This document shows, in pieces, positions 17,321 to 26,430 of a stretch of DNA of 64,000 nt. A program made the position numbers and the translations under genes. This DNA comes from Saprospira grandis str. Lewin (GTDB lineage Bacteria; Bacteroidota; Bacteroidia; Chitinophagales; Saprospiraceae): NCBI RefSeq assembly GCF_000250635.1, contig NC_016940.1, positions 1,901,001 through 1,965,000 of the forward strand. Direction: 5' to 3'. How positions within the stretch are numbered: position 1 is the first letter of the stretch; every line of letters begins with the position of its first letter. The notes beneath the pieces were generated by a model. It did not search any database. It was not told where the DNA came from and saw nothing but the letters and a program-made list of their open reading frames with translations.

Positions 17321-20026
17321 CTAGTTCAGTTTCTTGAGTTCTTCTTCTAGGAGTTGGACCTTTGCCTCATGATCGGCCAATTTCTTGCGCTCTAGCTCCA
17401 CCACCTTAGCAGGGGCGTTATTGACAAAGCGCTCATTGCCCAATTTTTTCATAATGCCTTTGATAAAGCCCTGCGAATAGCTGAGTTCTTTCTCTAGGCG
17501 TTCTTTTTCGGCGGCCAGATCAATTTTCTTATCAAAAAGGAGATAATATTGATCGGGGCCAACGAGGAAAGAGCTAGCTTCTACCTCTTCTTGGACCAAT
17601 TCAAAGCGTTTGAGGAAGCCCAATTTGCTCACGGCCTCGGCCCAGCCCTCTAGGGCCAGAAGTTGGTCAGCGGTAGTGCTTTTGCGGAGCAAGAGTTCCA
17701 GTTCTTCCTTGATAGGCAGTTGGTTTTTGGCTCTTTGCTCACGGATATTTTTGACCACCTCTTGCATATTTTCCACCTCTTGCAAAAACTGCTGATCGTA
17801 TTGGCCAACTTCTGGCCATTTGGCCACCACGCAATCTTCGCCGGCGGCACGTTCGCGCAATTTGGACCAAATTTCTTCGCTGATGAAAGGCATAAAGGGA
17901 TGTAGCAAGATCATCATTTGCTCAAAAATATCGATGCTAAAGGCATAAGTCTTTTTGTCGATGCTATCGCCATAAGCGGGCTTAATGAGCTCTAGGTACC
18001 AAGAGCAGAAATCGCCCCAGATGAAGTTATAGAGCGTCATCAAGGCCTCTGAAAGGCGGTATTCGGCAAAAGAGGCATTGAGCTGTTCTAGAGTTTGGGC
18101 CATCTTCTGTTCGATCCAGCGCATGGCCAGTTCGCTTTCTTTGGGCGTTGCTTTTTCGCTTTGCTCCCAACCTTCGAGTAGGCGGAGGGCATTCCAAAGT
18201 TTGTTACAGAAATTTCGGCCTTGCTCACAGAGTTTGCTTTCATTTTTGATGGCTGTTTTCGCTTTATCGGCAAAGGGGGCATCAAAAATAACGTCATTTC
18301 CGGCGGCGGCACAAGAGAGGATACCGAAGCGGACGCCATCTGCGCCATACTTCTTAATCAGCTCGATAGAATCGGGCGAATTGCCTAAAGACTTAGACAT
18401 TTTTCGGCGGAGTTTATCGCGCACCATGCCCGTAAAGTAAACCGATTCAAAAGGCTGCACGCCTTTTTCTTGGGCCAAGTTCTCGCCTAGGAGTTCGGGG
18501 GCCCATTCGTAGCCTGCCATAATCATTCTGGCCACCCAGAAAAACATAATATCCCAGCCTGTTACCAGCACCTGCGTGGGGTAATAATAGCGAAGCTCTT
18601 CGGGATTATCGAAGCCATCAAAAACGGCCATGGGCCAGAGCCAAGAAGAGAACCAAGTATCTACTACATCCTCATCTTGGGTAAGATCTTCGGCGCTATA
18701 CTCCTTGCCATCGGCTTGGAGTTGGGCTAGGGCATCTTCTAAGCTTTCGGCCACGACGATTTCGCCATTGGGGCCATAATAAGCGGGAATTTGCTGTCCC
18801 CACCAAAGCTGGCGAGAGATACACCAATCTCTGACATTCTCTTCCTTCAGCCAGTTGCGGTACATATTGAGCATATGCTCGGGGAAGAAATTCACCTCGC
18901 CCTTTTCTACGGCAGCGAGGGCCGTAGCGGCAAGGCCTTCCATTTTGAGGAACCATTGTTCCTTGAGGCGGGGCTCAATAACTGCTTGAGTACGTTCTGA
19001 GCGGCCCACCTTATTGCTATAATTTTCTACTTTGACTAGAGCGCCTTGGGCCTTGAGGTCCTTAGCAATTTGCTTACGCACCTCAAAGCGGTCCATACCG
19101 ACATAAAGGCCAGCATTGGGGTGCATGCGACCATTATCGTAGAAAATATCGATGCTTTCGAGATCATGGCGTTGGCCAATCTCATAGTCATTCATATCGT
19201 GAGCGGGAGTTACCTTAAGGGCACCGGTTCCAAACTCTTGATCGACATAGCGATCAAAAACAACGGGAATAGCGCGGCCGATGATGGGCACCAACACCTT
19301 TTTCCCTTTTAGTTTCTGGTAGCGTTCATCATTGGGATGGACAGCAATGGCCGTATCGCCCAAAATAGTTTCGGGGCGGGTGGTCGCAATGATGACATAG
19401 TCCTCACTGCCTTCAATTTGGTAGCGGAGGTGGTAGAGTTTAGATTGCTCATGGGTATGAATCACCTCCTCATTAGAGAGGGCCGTTTTGGCTTCGGGGT
19501 CCCAGTTCACCATGCGCAAACCTCTATAGATCAGGCCCTTTTTGTGCAGGTCTACAAACACCTTTTGCACATACTTAGAGAGCTTAGGCTCCATAGTAAA
19601 GCGGCTACGTTCCCAATCGCAAGAAGCGCCTAGCAACTTGAGTTGGTCCAGGATAATTCCGCCATACTTATCTTTCCAGGCAAAGGCATGCTCTAAAAAC
19701 TCTTCTCTAGAAATATCTGACTTCTTGATGCCTTGTTCCCTGAGCATTTTGACCACCTTAGCTTCTGTAGCGATAGAGGCATGGTCGGTACCAGGCACCC
19801 AACAAGCATTAAAGCCTTGCAAGCGTGCTTTACGAATGAGCACATCTTGGATGGTGTTGTTGAGCATATGGCCCATATGCAAGACCCCCGTTACATTGGG
19901 TGGGGGGATAACAATGGTATAAGCGGGGCGCTCATCGGGGGTAGAGCGGAAATAGCCCTTTTCTTCCCAGTGAGCATACCAGCGTTTTTCGGCGCTGGCG
20001 GCATCATAATGTTTAGATAATTCCAT
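17321..20026 (-). CDS. valS: Valine--tRNA ligase
   Basis: Class I aminoacyl-tRNA synthetase that charges tRNA-Val. I prefer the ATG at 20026 (MELSKHYDAASAEKRWYAHW, 901 residues), which matches the usual start of the family; an upstream in-frame ATG at 20062 would add 12 residues. Visible motifs are the HIGH variant HMGHM near residue 50, KMSKSLGN (KMSKS), and WCISRQLWWGQQIPAY typical of ValRS. The editing domain region (ATTRPETILGDTAIAVHP) is intact, and the C-terminal coiled-coil arm (DLAAEKERLEKELSYSQGFI) identifies ValRS rather than IleRS. Confidence 0.97.
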   Translation of the reverse strand: MELSKHYDAASAEKRWYAHWEEKGYFRSTPDERPAYTIVIPPPNVTGVLHMGHMLNNTIQDVLIRKARLQGFNACWVPGTDHASIATEAKVVKMLREQGIKKSDISREEFLEHAFAWKDKYGGIILDQLKLLGASCDWERSRFTMEPKLSKYVQKVFVDLHKKGLIYRGLRMVNWDPEAKTALSNEEVIHTHEQSKLYHLRYQIEGSEDYVIIATTRPETILGDTAIAVHPNDERYQKLKGKKVLVPIIGRAIPVVFDRYVDQEFGTGALKVTPAHDMNDYEIGQRHDLESIDIFYDNGRMHPNAGLYVGMDRFEVRKQIAKDLKAQGALVKVENYSNKVGRSERTQAVIEPRLKEQWFLKMEGLAATALAAVEKGEVNFFPEHMLNMYRNWLKEENVRDWCISRQLWWGQQIPAYYGPNGEIVVAESLEDALAQLQADGKEYSAEDLTQDEDVVDTWFSSWLWPMAVFDGFDNPEELRYYYPTQVLVTGWDIMFFWVARMIMAGYEWAPELLGENLAQEKGVQPFESVYFTGMVRDKLRRKMSKSLGNSPDSIELIKKYGADGVRFGILSCAAAGNDVIFDAPFADKAKTAIKNESKLCEQGRNFCNKLWNALRLLEGWEQSEKATPKESELAMRWIEQKMAQTLEQLNASFAEYRLSEALMTLYNFIWGDFCSWYLELIKPAYGDSIDKKTYAFSIDIFEQMMILLHPFMPFISEEIWSKLRERAAGEDCVVAKWPEVGQYDQQFLQEVENMQEVVKNIREQRAKNQLPIKEELELLLRKSTTADQLLALEGWAEAVSKLGFLKRFELVQEEVEASSFLVGPDQYYLLFDKKIDLAAEKERLEKELSYSQGFIKGIMKKLGNERFVNNAPAKVVELERKKLADHEAKVQLLEEELKKLN

Positions 20027-20155
20027 ATTCTGTATAACTAGTGATTCTAAATCGAAGGCCAAAAATACAGAAGTTCGTGGGGAGAAAAGAGCTTTGTTGC
20101 GGCTTTTTCTTGCTTAGGGGCATTTTTGCGCTGCTTTGCTGGCCTTAGAGACAAA

Positions 20156-20197
20156 CAAAAAGGAGCTTGCCAGCAAAATTTGCCGACAAGCTCCTTA
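20156..20197 (-). terminator. Terminator of the TPR-protein gene
   Basis: On the minus strand AAGGAGCTTGTCGGCAAA pairs with TTTGCTGGCAAGCTCCTT, with one mismatch, followed by Ts. Confidence 0.88.
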
Positions 20198-20215
20198 CTT
20201 TTAGTAAAAAACCGC

Positions 20216-21907
20216 CTAATGTTGGGGAATTGCATCGGGCAGATAAGCCACTTTAGCTAGGCTTTCTTGAACATGAGATTGTTGTTCTTCGCCTAGTTCG
20301 GACCAATCTTTCAGTTCAAAGAGGAGGAACTCCCCTCTTTTTTCGCTCCAGACCAAACCTTGTGGGCTCATATTGAGGCGAACGCCAAGTCCACGGCGAC
20401 CATCTAGCGGGCGCAACTCAAAATCGAGCATATTGGGTGAATGTTGCACCTTGAGTTCGTAGGCAAAGACCGTCGTTTGTCCAATTGGGTTGATGCTAAA
20501 GCCTGCCTGAGGGCTAAAAAAGATGATTCGTTTTTTGAGTTGTTCCTCAATCATATCGGCCACCTCTTTGTTAATTTGCCGCATACTTTCGGAGCGGACG
20601 GCCTTAAAGCTGAGGTATTTACCGGCCAATTGTTGGAAGACCGCTTGATTTTTATTTTGCTCAATAGCGGGGGCCATATCGGCTAGGGTTTGCTCTGCAT
20701 AGCCCTTTAGGTAATCATAAAGATATTCCTTGATGAGTTGGCTGGCTCTGGGAGCGCCTAGGGCCTCTGCTTTCGAGAGGTAAAAATAAGCCTTGGCAGG
20801 ATTATTTTCTTGATTAATGGCCATTAGGCCCAAGGCCATAGCGGCATCTTTTTGGCCCCCTTCTGCCTTCATGAGGTCCAGATAGAGGGTTTCTGCTGCG
20901 GCATAATCGCCTTTAGCCTGTAGGAGGCGGCCTTGTTTAAGAATAACATCTAGACCAAAGGTGCTTCCTAATGGATATTGGCGCAGAAGGACCTCCAATT
21001 CTTTTTCCACCTCTTCTAGTTTGCCTTGGGCCAAAAGGCTATCGAGCAATAAGAGGTTGGCGCTTACGCTGGGGCTAATCTGAATTCCTTGCTCAATCAG
21101 TTCTTGAGCTTTTTGGGCATGGCCCAATTCCATAGCGGCCTTGGCGTAGGCTTGCAAAAGCAGCGAGCTAACTTCATTATTCGCTTTGGCCAGTTCATAG
21201 GCTTGGGCCAAGGCATCATAAGCGAGCGGATAATCTTCTAGCTCATTGGCAATTCGGCCCACATTATAGACATAGGTCAGATTGGGGTCCTTTTCGCGCA
21301 GCATTTGCAATAATTTGAGGGCCTTTTTCTTTTCTCCTTCTGCTAGGTAGAGCTCTGCCCCTACCGCAAATAGCTTCTCTTGATAGCCATGTAGCTTGAT
21401 GCTTTTGGTCAATAAAATCAAGGCTTCTTTTTCTCGGTTGCCCATGCTTCTCATGGCCAAAAGGGCATTGATTTGATAGAGCAGTTCATTGGGTTTGACC
21501 TTCATGGCGGCCTGAAAAAAGCTGAGGGCTTCGGCCGCTTTATTTTGCTCAAAAAGCAGTTCTTCCCCAATGGCGTTTAGGGCTTCATCTTGCTCGGGTT
21601 GTAGCTTGAGTATTTGGCGGTAGGCCACCATCGCCTGGGGGGCATCTCCCATTTTCAGTTGGGTTTGCGCTAGGCGCAAAAGGGCCTTAGTATCTTTGGG
21701 GTTGAGCTCTACCAACTTGAGCAAACAGCGCTCAATAGCTTCTAGAGAGCCGCCCTCTTGGGCATCTAGTGCTTGGGCCAAATAATCGTAGCCAAAGCCT
21801 TCTTCGGGGTATTCATTTAGAGCGCCCAAAGCCAACTCTTGCAATTTGGGCCATTCTGCTGCGGCGGCTGCTGTTTTGAGGGCTTCTATTTGTTCTGCTT
21901 TTGACAT
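20216..21907 (-). CDS. Tetratricopeptide-repeat protein
   Basis: A 563-residue soluble protein made of TPR units from about residue 5 to 420 (for example ALLRLAQTQLKMGDAPQAMV, YRQILKLQPEQDEALNAIGE). The last 130 residues have a different, strand-rich composition ending in SWSELGEEQQSHVQ-like sequence. No signal peptide is visible, so it is probably a cytoplasmic scaffold for protein-protein contacts. I cannot name a partner. It lies between valS and a peptidoglycan-binding-like gene, all in one direction but separated by a terminator and a dispersed repeat, so it is likely its own transcript. Confidence 0.82.
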   Translation of the reverse strand: MSKAEQIEALKTAAAAAEWPKLQELALGALNEYPEEGFGYDYLAQALDAQEGGSLEAIERCLLKLVELNPKDTKALLRLAQTQLKMGDAPQAMVAYRQILKLQPEQDEALNAIGEELLFEQNKAAEALSFFQAAMKVKPNELLYQINALLAMRSMGNREKEALILLTKSIKLHGYQEKLFAVGAELYLAEGEKKKALKLLQMLREKDPNLTYVYNVGRIANELEDYPLAYDALAQAYELAKANNEVSSLLLQAYAKAAMELGHAQKAQELIEQGIQISPSVSANLLLLDSLLAQGKLEEVEKELEVLLRQYPLGSTFGLDVILKQGRLLQAKGDYAAAETLYLDLMKAEGGQKDAAMALGLMAINQENNPAKAYFYLSKAEALGAPRASQLIKEYLYDYLKGYAEQTLADMAPAIEQNKNQAVFQQLAGKYLSFKAVRSESMRQINKEVADMIEEQLKKRIIFFSPQAGFSINPIGQTTVFAYELKVQHSPNMLDFELRPLDGRRGLGVRLNMSPQGLVWSEKRGEFLLFELKDWSELGEEQQSHVQESLAKVAYLPDAIPQH

Positions 21908-21947
21908 CGATTTCGGGTATTTTTCTTTGCTTTTTTAGAATGATTTT

Positions 21948-22073
21948 GGGGCTGCCCCCTCGGCCCTTTGGGCCTTGGGGTCGGGCTGTGTCGCAGCTCG
22001 CAGCTCTGCTCGGCCCTGCGCGGGCTTTGCCCGCTGGGTCTGGCCTGCGGCCACTGCTTTCCATCCCTCAGCC
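21948..22073 (+). repeat. Dispersed structured repeat, type B copy (g)
   Basis: GGGGCTGCCCCCTCGGCCC, GGTCGGGCTGTG, CGCAGCTCGCAGCTCTGC, CTCGGCCCTG, GCGGGCTTTGCCCGC hairpin, GGTCTGGCCTGCGGCCAC, CCATCCCTCAGCC. It lies between two tandem minus-strand genes. Confidence 0.87.
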
Positions 22074-22110
22074 GGCTCGCTACGCTCGCCTCGGAACGCA
22101 GGAAATGCCT

Positions 22111-23451
22111 TTAGCCTTCTTCGGCAAACCAATTATAGGGATTCATGTATTCTACGGCATCGGCGGCGGTATCTAAGGCCCATTCGGCGGCTTCGCCTAC
22201 TTCTCCGGCCACATATTCTACGCCCTCCCAAACCTCTTCGGCTAGATGGGCAGCGGCGGCTGCGCCTTTCTTGATATAGGTCATGGGGCTGCTGATCACC
22301 TCTTTTGTTTTTTGCAAGAAATTGCGGAAATCGGGGTGCATTTCGGCGGCAAATTCGCCTCCTACACGGCGGGCGCCCTTATAGGTCCAGCTATTTACTT
22401 GGAAAGAGATAGCATAGGTGGGGGCCGTCATGATGAAGAAATTGAAATCATTGGTTTTGGTGGTATAAAGCGTTACCGATTCGGCCAAGATTTTCACATT
22501 AAAATCGGCATAGGCTTTAAGGACCATTTCGGCCCGGAGGCTTCCTTCTAGGACCGTATCTTTTTGGATGGCCAATTTGGCGGTACCGTTAGCGTCTAGT
22601 GCGCCATGCAGGGCGGCGGTAACATCTAGTAGGTTGTAGCCCAGAATACCGATGGCGCTTCCTTTGATGCCAAAGTAGGCATCAATAACGCCGCTAGCTT
22701 TAGACTCAATGGCCAGTTCTTTTTCGACGAGGGTATGTTCTAGGGTGAGGTTCATTTGGACCCCCATAGTGAGATGTAGCGAAAAGACGAGGTATTCGGC
22801 CAAGGGGATATCTTTGCTTACATTAAAGACTTCGATATCGACATTGCCTTGGTTGATGAATTGCTGTAGGGCAAAACGGGCGCCTTTTTCTAGGTTTTCT
22901 TTAGAGACCAAATTACCGATGGCCGAGGGGCTGGTATCTTTGGCAGTGGTATCTACGGTGCTTTCTGCTCTAGAGAAGTTTTGGACCTGTTCTTTGGCTG
23001 GGGGGGCCGAGGGGGTAAAGTTTTTGCCGCTGCCGGTGAGGGCTTGCCAGCTTTTTCCGTTGGGGTCTACTCGAGCATCGGCGCCGCCAAAGTTGGCCTT
23101 TTGGAAGTCGCGGATGGCGTAGATGGTGGCGGGGCCGCATTTGCCGTCTACTTTGAGGCTTGCTCCTTTTTTGTTGAGCAGTTCTTGGACCTTGATGACG
23201 TCGGCTTTTTGGTTGTCGCCTTTGTAGCCGACGGAGCCGCTTAGGCCGCTGCTGTTTTCTACGCTGCCACTAGGTCCAGCAGAGGCTTGGCCGAGCTGGG
23301 CTTGTAGGCTTTGGATGCGGGCCTCAATATCTTCTAGTTGGGCCTTTTCTTGGGCGTCGATGAGGCCGTCTTGCATGAAGAGTTGACGGAGTTTGGGCAG
23401 TTCTTGCTGGTAGGTTTGCAGGGTCTGCTTGATGGTTTCTATTTGACTCAT
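22111..23451 (-). CDS. Peptidoglycan-binding-like domain protein of unknown function
   Basis: A 446-residue protein without a signal peptide. Residues 1-55 form a helical hairpin with DGLIDAQEKAQLEDIEARI. Residues of about 75-140 carry a PG_binding_1-type fold (ADVIKVQELLNKKGASLKVD, GKCGPATIYAIRDFQKANFG). The middle 180 residues are rich in beta strands and alanine. The tail (AAAAAHLAEEVWEGVEYVAG) is an amphipathic Ala-rich helix. The N-terminal DG-D/E helix plus a PG-binding fold occurs in proteins linked to phage-tail-like contractile injection systems, but no tail gene is in this window, so that link is only a hint. The gene stands alone between two repeat blocks. Confidence 0.65.
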   Translation of the reverse strand: MSQIETIKQTLQTYQQELPKLRQLFMQDGLIDAQEKAQLEDIEARIQSLQAQLGQASAGPSGSVENSSGLSGSVGYKGDNQKADVIKVQELLNKKGASLKVDGKCGPATIYAIRDFQKANFGGADARVDPNGKSWQALTGSGKNFTPSAPPAKEQVQNFSRAESTVDTTAKDTSPSAIGNLVSKENLEKGARFALQQFINQGNVDIEVFNVSKDIPLAEYLVFSLHLTMGVQMNLTLEHTLVEKELAIESKASGVIDAYFGIKGSAIGILGYNLLDVTAALHGALDANGTAKLAIQKDTVLEGSLRAEMVLKAYADFNVKILAESVTLYTTKTNDFNFFIMTAPTYAISFQVNSWTYKGARRVGGEFAAEMHPDFRNFLQKTKEVISSPMTYIKKGAAAAAHLAEEVWEGVEYVAGEVGEAAEWALDTAADAVEYMNPYNWFAEEG

Positions 23452-23694
23452 GGGAGTGGTAAATAAGGGTGGTTAAATTTTGGCCCTATTAAATTACAAA
23501 AAATCTCTTGTTTTGGCCTTTTTTGTTTTGTTTTTTTGAGGATGAGGAGCGGAGCGACGAATGCAATGCTGGGCGCTTTGGCCCCCAAGGCCAAAGGAGC
23601 CCAGCCCCCAAGCGGGGGCGGCGAACGGGAGGACCGAAACTGAAATGTAATATATTGAGGGGTTAATTGGCTGAGACGCAGGGAAGATGGGGGC

Positions 23695-23997
23695 TGCCGC
23701 CAGCCGCTGGCCGGGCGCGCTTGGCGCGAGCCTGCGAAGCTTGAAGCCGCAAAGCGGCTTGTAGCTGAGCAGTTGGGCGGCTAGGGCCTAGCGCTGTGCA
23801 GGGGTGGCCGCAGGCCAGACCGAAGCCCGCAGGGCTGAAGGGCCGAGCAAACCTGCGAGCCCCGAAACATAGCGCCGCAAGGCAAAGCCGCAGCGGAGGC
23901 CCCAAAAAACATTAGCGAGCCCCGACAACAAGGCCTTTAGGCCGTCTTCGATGACCGAAGGGAGTAAACATAGCGCCCGCCGAAGGCGGGAGGCCCC
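23695..23997 (-). repeat. Dispersed structured repeat, type A composite copy (h), minus orientation
   Basis: On the minus strand a GGGGCCTCCCGCC start (23997) with the TACTCCCTTCGGTCATCGAAG module is followed by a second GGGGCCTCC, CTCGGCCCTTC, GGTCTGGCCTGCGGCCAC and CACAGCGCTAGGCC. Together with GC-rich hairpin debris at 23540-23690 it fills the 600-base gap between two genes; I see no coding sequence there. Confidence 0.8.
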
Positions 23998-24037
23998 AAA
24001 AAAAAGAGAAGTACTGCTAAAAAGCAATACTTCTCTC
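23998..24037 (-). terminator. Terminator of lpxD
   Basis: On the minus strand GAGAAGTATTGC pairs with GCAGTACTTCTC apart from one mismatch and is followed by eight Ts. Confidence 0.88.
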
Positions 24038-24058
24038 CTATCTCTTATGGATCAGGGC

Positions 24059-25036
24059 CTAATCTTGAGGATTAAGATCTTGATTCTTAAATCGTTTTTG
24101 AAGTTGATCTACTGTTTTCGTCAATTCGGGTAAGCGTCGAATGGCCGCCAATTCCTTAAAGCGGCTGTAAGCCTCTACCGCAGGAGCGCCCATATAGCGC
24201 TTACCACCAGGAATAGACTTAGAGACCCCCGTTTGCGCAAGCAAAACGGCCCCTTCACCAACGACCAAGCCCTTAGAAATACCCACTTGTCCGTAAATAG
24301 TGACAAAATCTTGGATAATGGTTTTGCCTGCGATTCCCGTTTGGGCCGCAATCAAGCAATGTTTGCCCAAAACCACACCATGGCCCAAATGCACCTGATC
24401 ATCTAATTTACAGCCTTTACCAATATGCGTATCGCCAGAAACCCCGCGATCAATAGTACAAGCTGCCCCGATGCGGACATCATCCTCAATCACCACTCGG
24501 CCAATAGAATGCCAAGGCTTATAACTGCGGTCCTCCTCTAAGTGGTAATAAAAAGCATCATTGCCAATCACAGCATTAGAGTGGATTTTCACTCGATCGC
24601 CAATCACCGTATAATCAGAAATCACGGCATTGGCCCGGATCAAGCAATCTTCGCCAATCACGACATGATTGCCCACCACAGCACCCGCCTCGATAATCGT
24701 CCCTTTGCCAATTTGGGCCGTGGGACTAATTTGGCTGCTCATAGGCGTAAAAGGCAAATACTTTTTGGCCAAATTATTATAGGCCTCAAAGGGGCGTTCC
24801 ACCACCAAAAGGGCCTTATTTGGGGGACAATCTACTGCCTGATCAATCAGAATAGCTGAGGCCGTAGAATAAATAGCTTGATTATAATACTTCTCATTAT
24901 CGACGAAGATCAGGCTGCCTTTACACACCTTATGAATTTCGTTGAGATGAGTAATTTCTACATTGGGATCTCCGATGAGTTTGGCGCCTAGCATATTGGC
25001 TAGCTCAGAGACGAGAATCGATTCCGCAAGTTTCAT
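24059..25036 (-). CDS. lpxD: UDP-3-O-(3-hydroxyacyl)glucosamine N-acyltransferase
   Basis: A 325-residue enzyme of lipid A synthesis that transfers a hydroxyacyl chain from acyl carrier protein to the 2-amino group of UDP-3-O-acyl-glucosamine. The N-terminal uridine-binding domain is followed by left-handed beta-helix hexapeptide repeats (IGKGTIIEAGAVVGNHVVIG). The block HLGHGVVLGKHCLIAAQTG holds the catalytic His region of LpxD. The last 30 residues form the C-terminal helix. Its own terminator follows. The upstream Nudix gene ends 79 bases away. Confidence 0.92.
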   Translation of the reverse strand: MKLAESILVSELANMLGAKLIGDPNVEITHLNEIHKVCKGSLIFVDNEKYYNQAIYSTASAILIDQAVDCPPNKALLVVERPFEAYNNLAKKYLPFTPMSSQISPTAQIGKGTIIEAGAVVGNHVVIGEDCLIRANAVISDYTVIGDRVKIHSNAVIGNDAFYYHLEEDRSYKPWHSIGRVVIEDDVRIGAACTIDRGVSGDTHIGKGCKLDDQVHLGHGVVLGKHCLIAAQTGIAGKTIIQDFVTIYGQVGISKGLVVGEGAVLLAQTGVSKSIPGGKRYMGAPAVEAYSRFKELAAIRRLPELTKTVDQLQKRFKNQDLNPQD

Positions 25037-25114
25037 TGATTTCCAAATTTATTCAGGAACAGAAGGCCCCATAGGGCTAAATCGCCCAAAGTTCGTTAAA
25101 ATTTGAAGAAAGCA

Positions 25115-25552
25115 CTAGCCCTTGGGGCCCTTTTCTATAATCTCTTGATAAATAACTGTCCCCAAATCCCAAACCCAACTATATTTTTGCAAACTTTCTG
25201 CATCGAGCAAGCGACCATAGCCCTCATAAACGGGCTGTTGGGCCAACTGTTCTAGCTCTTCTTTGGGCAGGATAATTTTGAACAAACAAAGCTCAAACTC
25301 CTGAACACTTTTGATCTTAAACTGCCCAATAAAAATAGGCGGCTGCTCAGGTTGCCAGCGCAACTCTTCTTGCAGCTCTCGGTATAAGGCAATTTCTGGG
25401 CTTTCATCTTCGGCCTCTACAGCCCCACCCCAAACCGATAAGGCCAGTCGCCATTGCGGCAGCGGATAAGTTTCATCCTTTTGCTGCACAAAAAATAATT
25501 GCTGGTCCGAACTGCAGATAATGGCGCCAACGCCAAGGTGGAAAGAAGTCAT
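25115..25552 (-). CDS. Nudix hydrolase-like protein
   Basis: A 145-residue protein with a recognisable but imperfect Nudix box, GGAVEAEDESPEIALYREL followed by QEEL (residues of about 40-62). The REL-QEE metal-binding part is intact, while the leading Gly is shifted by one position and the last Gly is replaced. This suggests activity on an isopentenyl- or nucleoside-diphosphate-type substrate, but the substrate is unknown. Its ATG overlaps the stop of the upstream SecB-like gene (ATGA), yet its base composition resembles the host genes rather than the AT-rich island. Confidence 0.75.
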   Translation of the reverse strand: MTSFHLGVGAIICSSDQQLFFVQQKDETYPLPQWRLALSVWGGAVEAEDESPEIALYRELQEELRWQPEQPPIFIGQFKIKSVQEFELCLFKIILPKEELEQLAQQPVYEGYGRLLDAESLQKYSWVWDLGTVIYQEIIEKGPKG

Positions 25553-25986
25553 GTTGTGGGGGGAAATTCAAAGGTTAATTCTGATGTAATTACTTTACTA
25601 ATATCTAGTAAGGGAAGCATATAGCGAGAAAATTCAGTATGCTCATTTTTAGTATGAAGAACCCCTCTACTAATACCTATCGTTATTCCAGTAATATTAC
25701 TGATAAAGTCTTTGGGAAAAACCACCTTATTTTTTGATTCAAAATCGCTCCAAGCCTCCTCTCCTATTTGAAAATGAGCACTAACACTAATTTTCATCAC
25801 AACAGCTTTTTTCTGTTTAAAGTCAAAGCTAGTAACAATGCCTAGTTGGCGAACATCCGGCTTAAGCATAAACTTAAAGGCGTGTACTATATCTACTTTT
25901 TGGTTAGCATCTAATTGTTCTGGGAAGGTTGCAAATTGTTCTGTTGCTATTCGCCCTAGTGTAAATCCAACACCCATAATTAACAA
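25549..25986 (-). CDS. SecB-like chaperone candidate of a toxin-antitoxin-chaperone operon
   Basis: A 145-residue AT-rich gene. The protein alternates strands, with KAVVMKISVSAHFQIGEEAW near 64-83, and ends with GISRGVLHTKNEHTEF then MLPLLDISK, which recalls the SRG...P region near the end of SecB. I did not find this by search, so the SecB-like fold is an inference. Position supports it: it overlaps the stop of the HTH gene by 7 bases, and that gene follows a toxin-like gene, the order seen in tripartite toxin-antitoxin-chaperone (TAC) systems, where a dedicated SecB-like protein protects the antitoxin. A second start at residue 4 (25977) would remove the overlap. Alternative: an unrelated small accessory protein. 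Confidence 0.5.
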   Translation of the reverse strand: MLIMGVGFTLGRIATEQFATFPEQLDANQKVDIVHAFKFMLKPDVRQLGIVTSFDFKQKKAVVMKISVSAHFQIGEEAWSDFESKNKVVFPKDFISNITGITIGISRGVLHTKNEHTEFSRYMLPLLDISKVITSELTFEFPPTT

Positions 25987-26429
25987 ATTTGTTTAAGGTT
26001 AATCGTAGAAGACTCCTTTATATCAGTAGACTCATGTATAACAACATAGTCATAAGTAAGATCTATCTTCATAGGAACTACTTCAGTTGACTCTTCTCCT
26101 ATAAGTTGAATTGCTTTATCTCTATTACTTTCATAGTAATTAGCAAGAATTGGCAAATCAAGAATGTTTTGAACTTTGACTAAAGTTTCTAAGGTAAAAT
26201 TTTCTTTCCCCTTAACCATCTTACTAACGTATTGAGGACTAACAGCTAATACTTCTGCTAGTTGTTTTTGACTCCAGCCTAACTCCTCTAAACGGTCCAG
26301 TATTTTATGGGCAATATCACGAGATGCTCGAAGCATCAGCCGCTTAGCTACACGTTCTTTATTCTTTTCTGATGTCTTTACTTCCTGTTCAGCAACTAAG
26401 GCCAAGAATTTATCTTTATTCGCTTTCAT
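25980..26429 (-). CDS. HTH (XRE/HigA-like) antitoxin candidate
   Basis: A 149-residue protein with a clear lambda-repressor-type helix-turn-helix at residues of about 40-95 (GWSQKQLAEVLAVSPQYVSK, then a third helix LETLVKVQNILDL). The 50-residue tail after it is not part of the HTH fold and could be the chaperone-addiction segment of TAC-type antitoxins. The upstream toxin-like gene ends 1 base before its start, and it overlaps the downstream SecB-like gene, so the three are one operon. A perfect inverted repeat before the toxin gene is the likely operator. It is AT-rich relative to flanking host genes. Confidence 0.72.
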   Translation of the reverse strand: MKANKDKFLALVAEQEVKTSEKNKERVAKRLMLRASRDIAHKILDRLEELGWSQKQLAEVLAVSPQYVSKMVKGKENFTLETLVKVQNILDLPILANYYESNRDKAIQLIGEESTEVVPMKIDLTYDYVVIHESTDIKESSTINLKQIC

Positions 26430-26430
26430 T

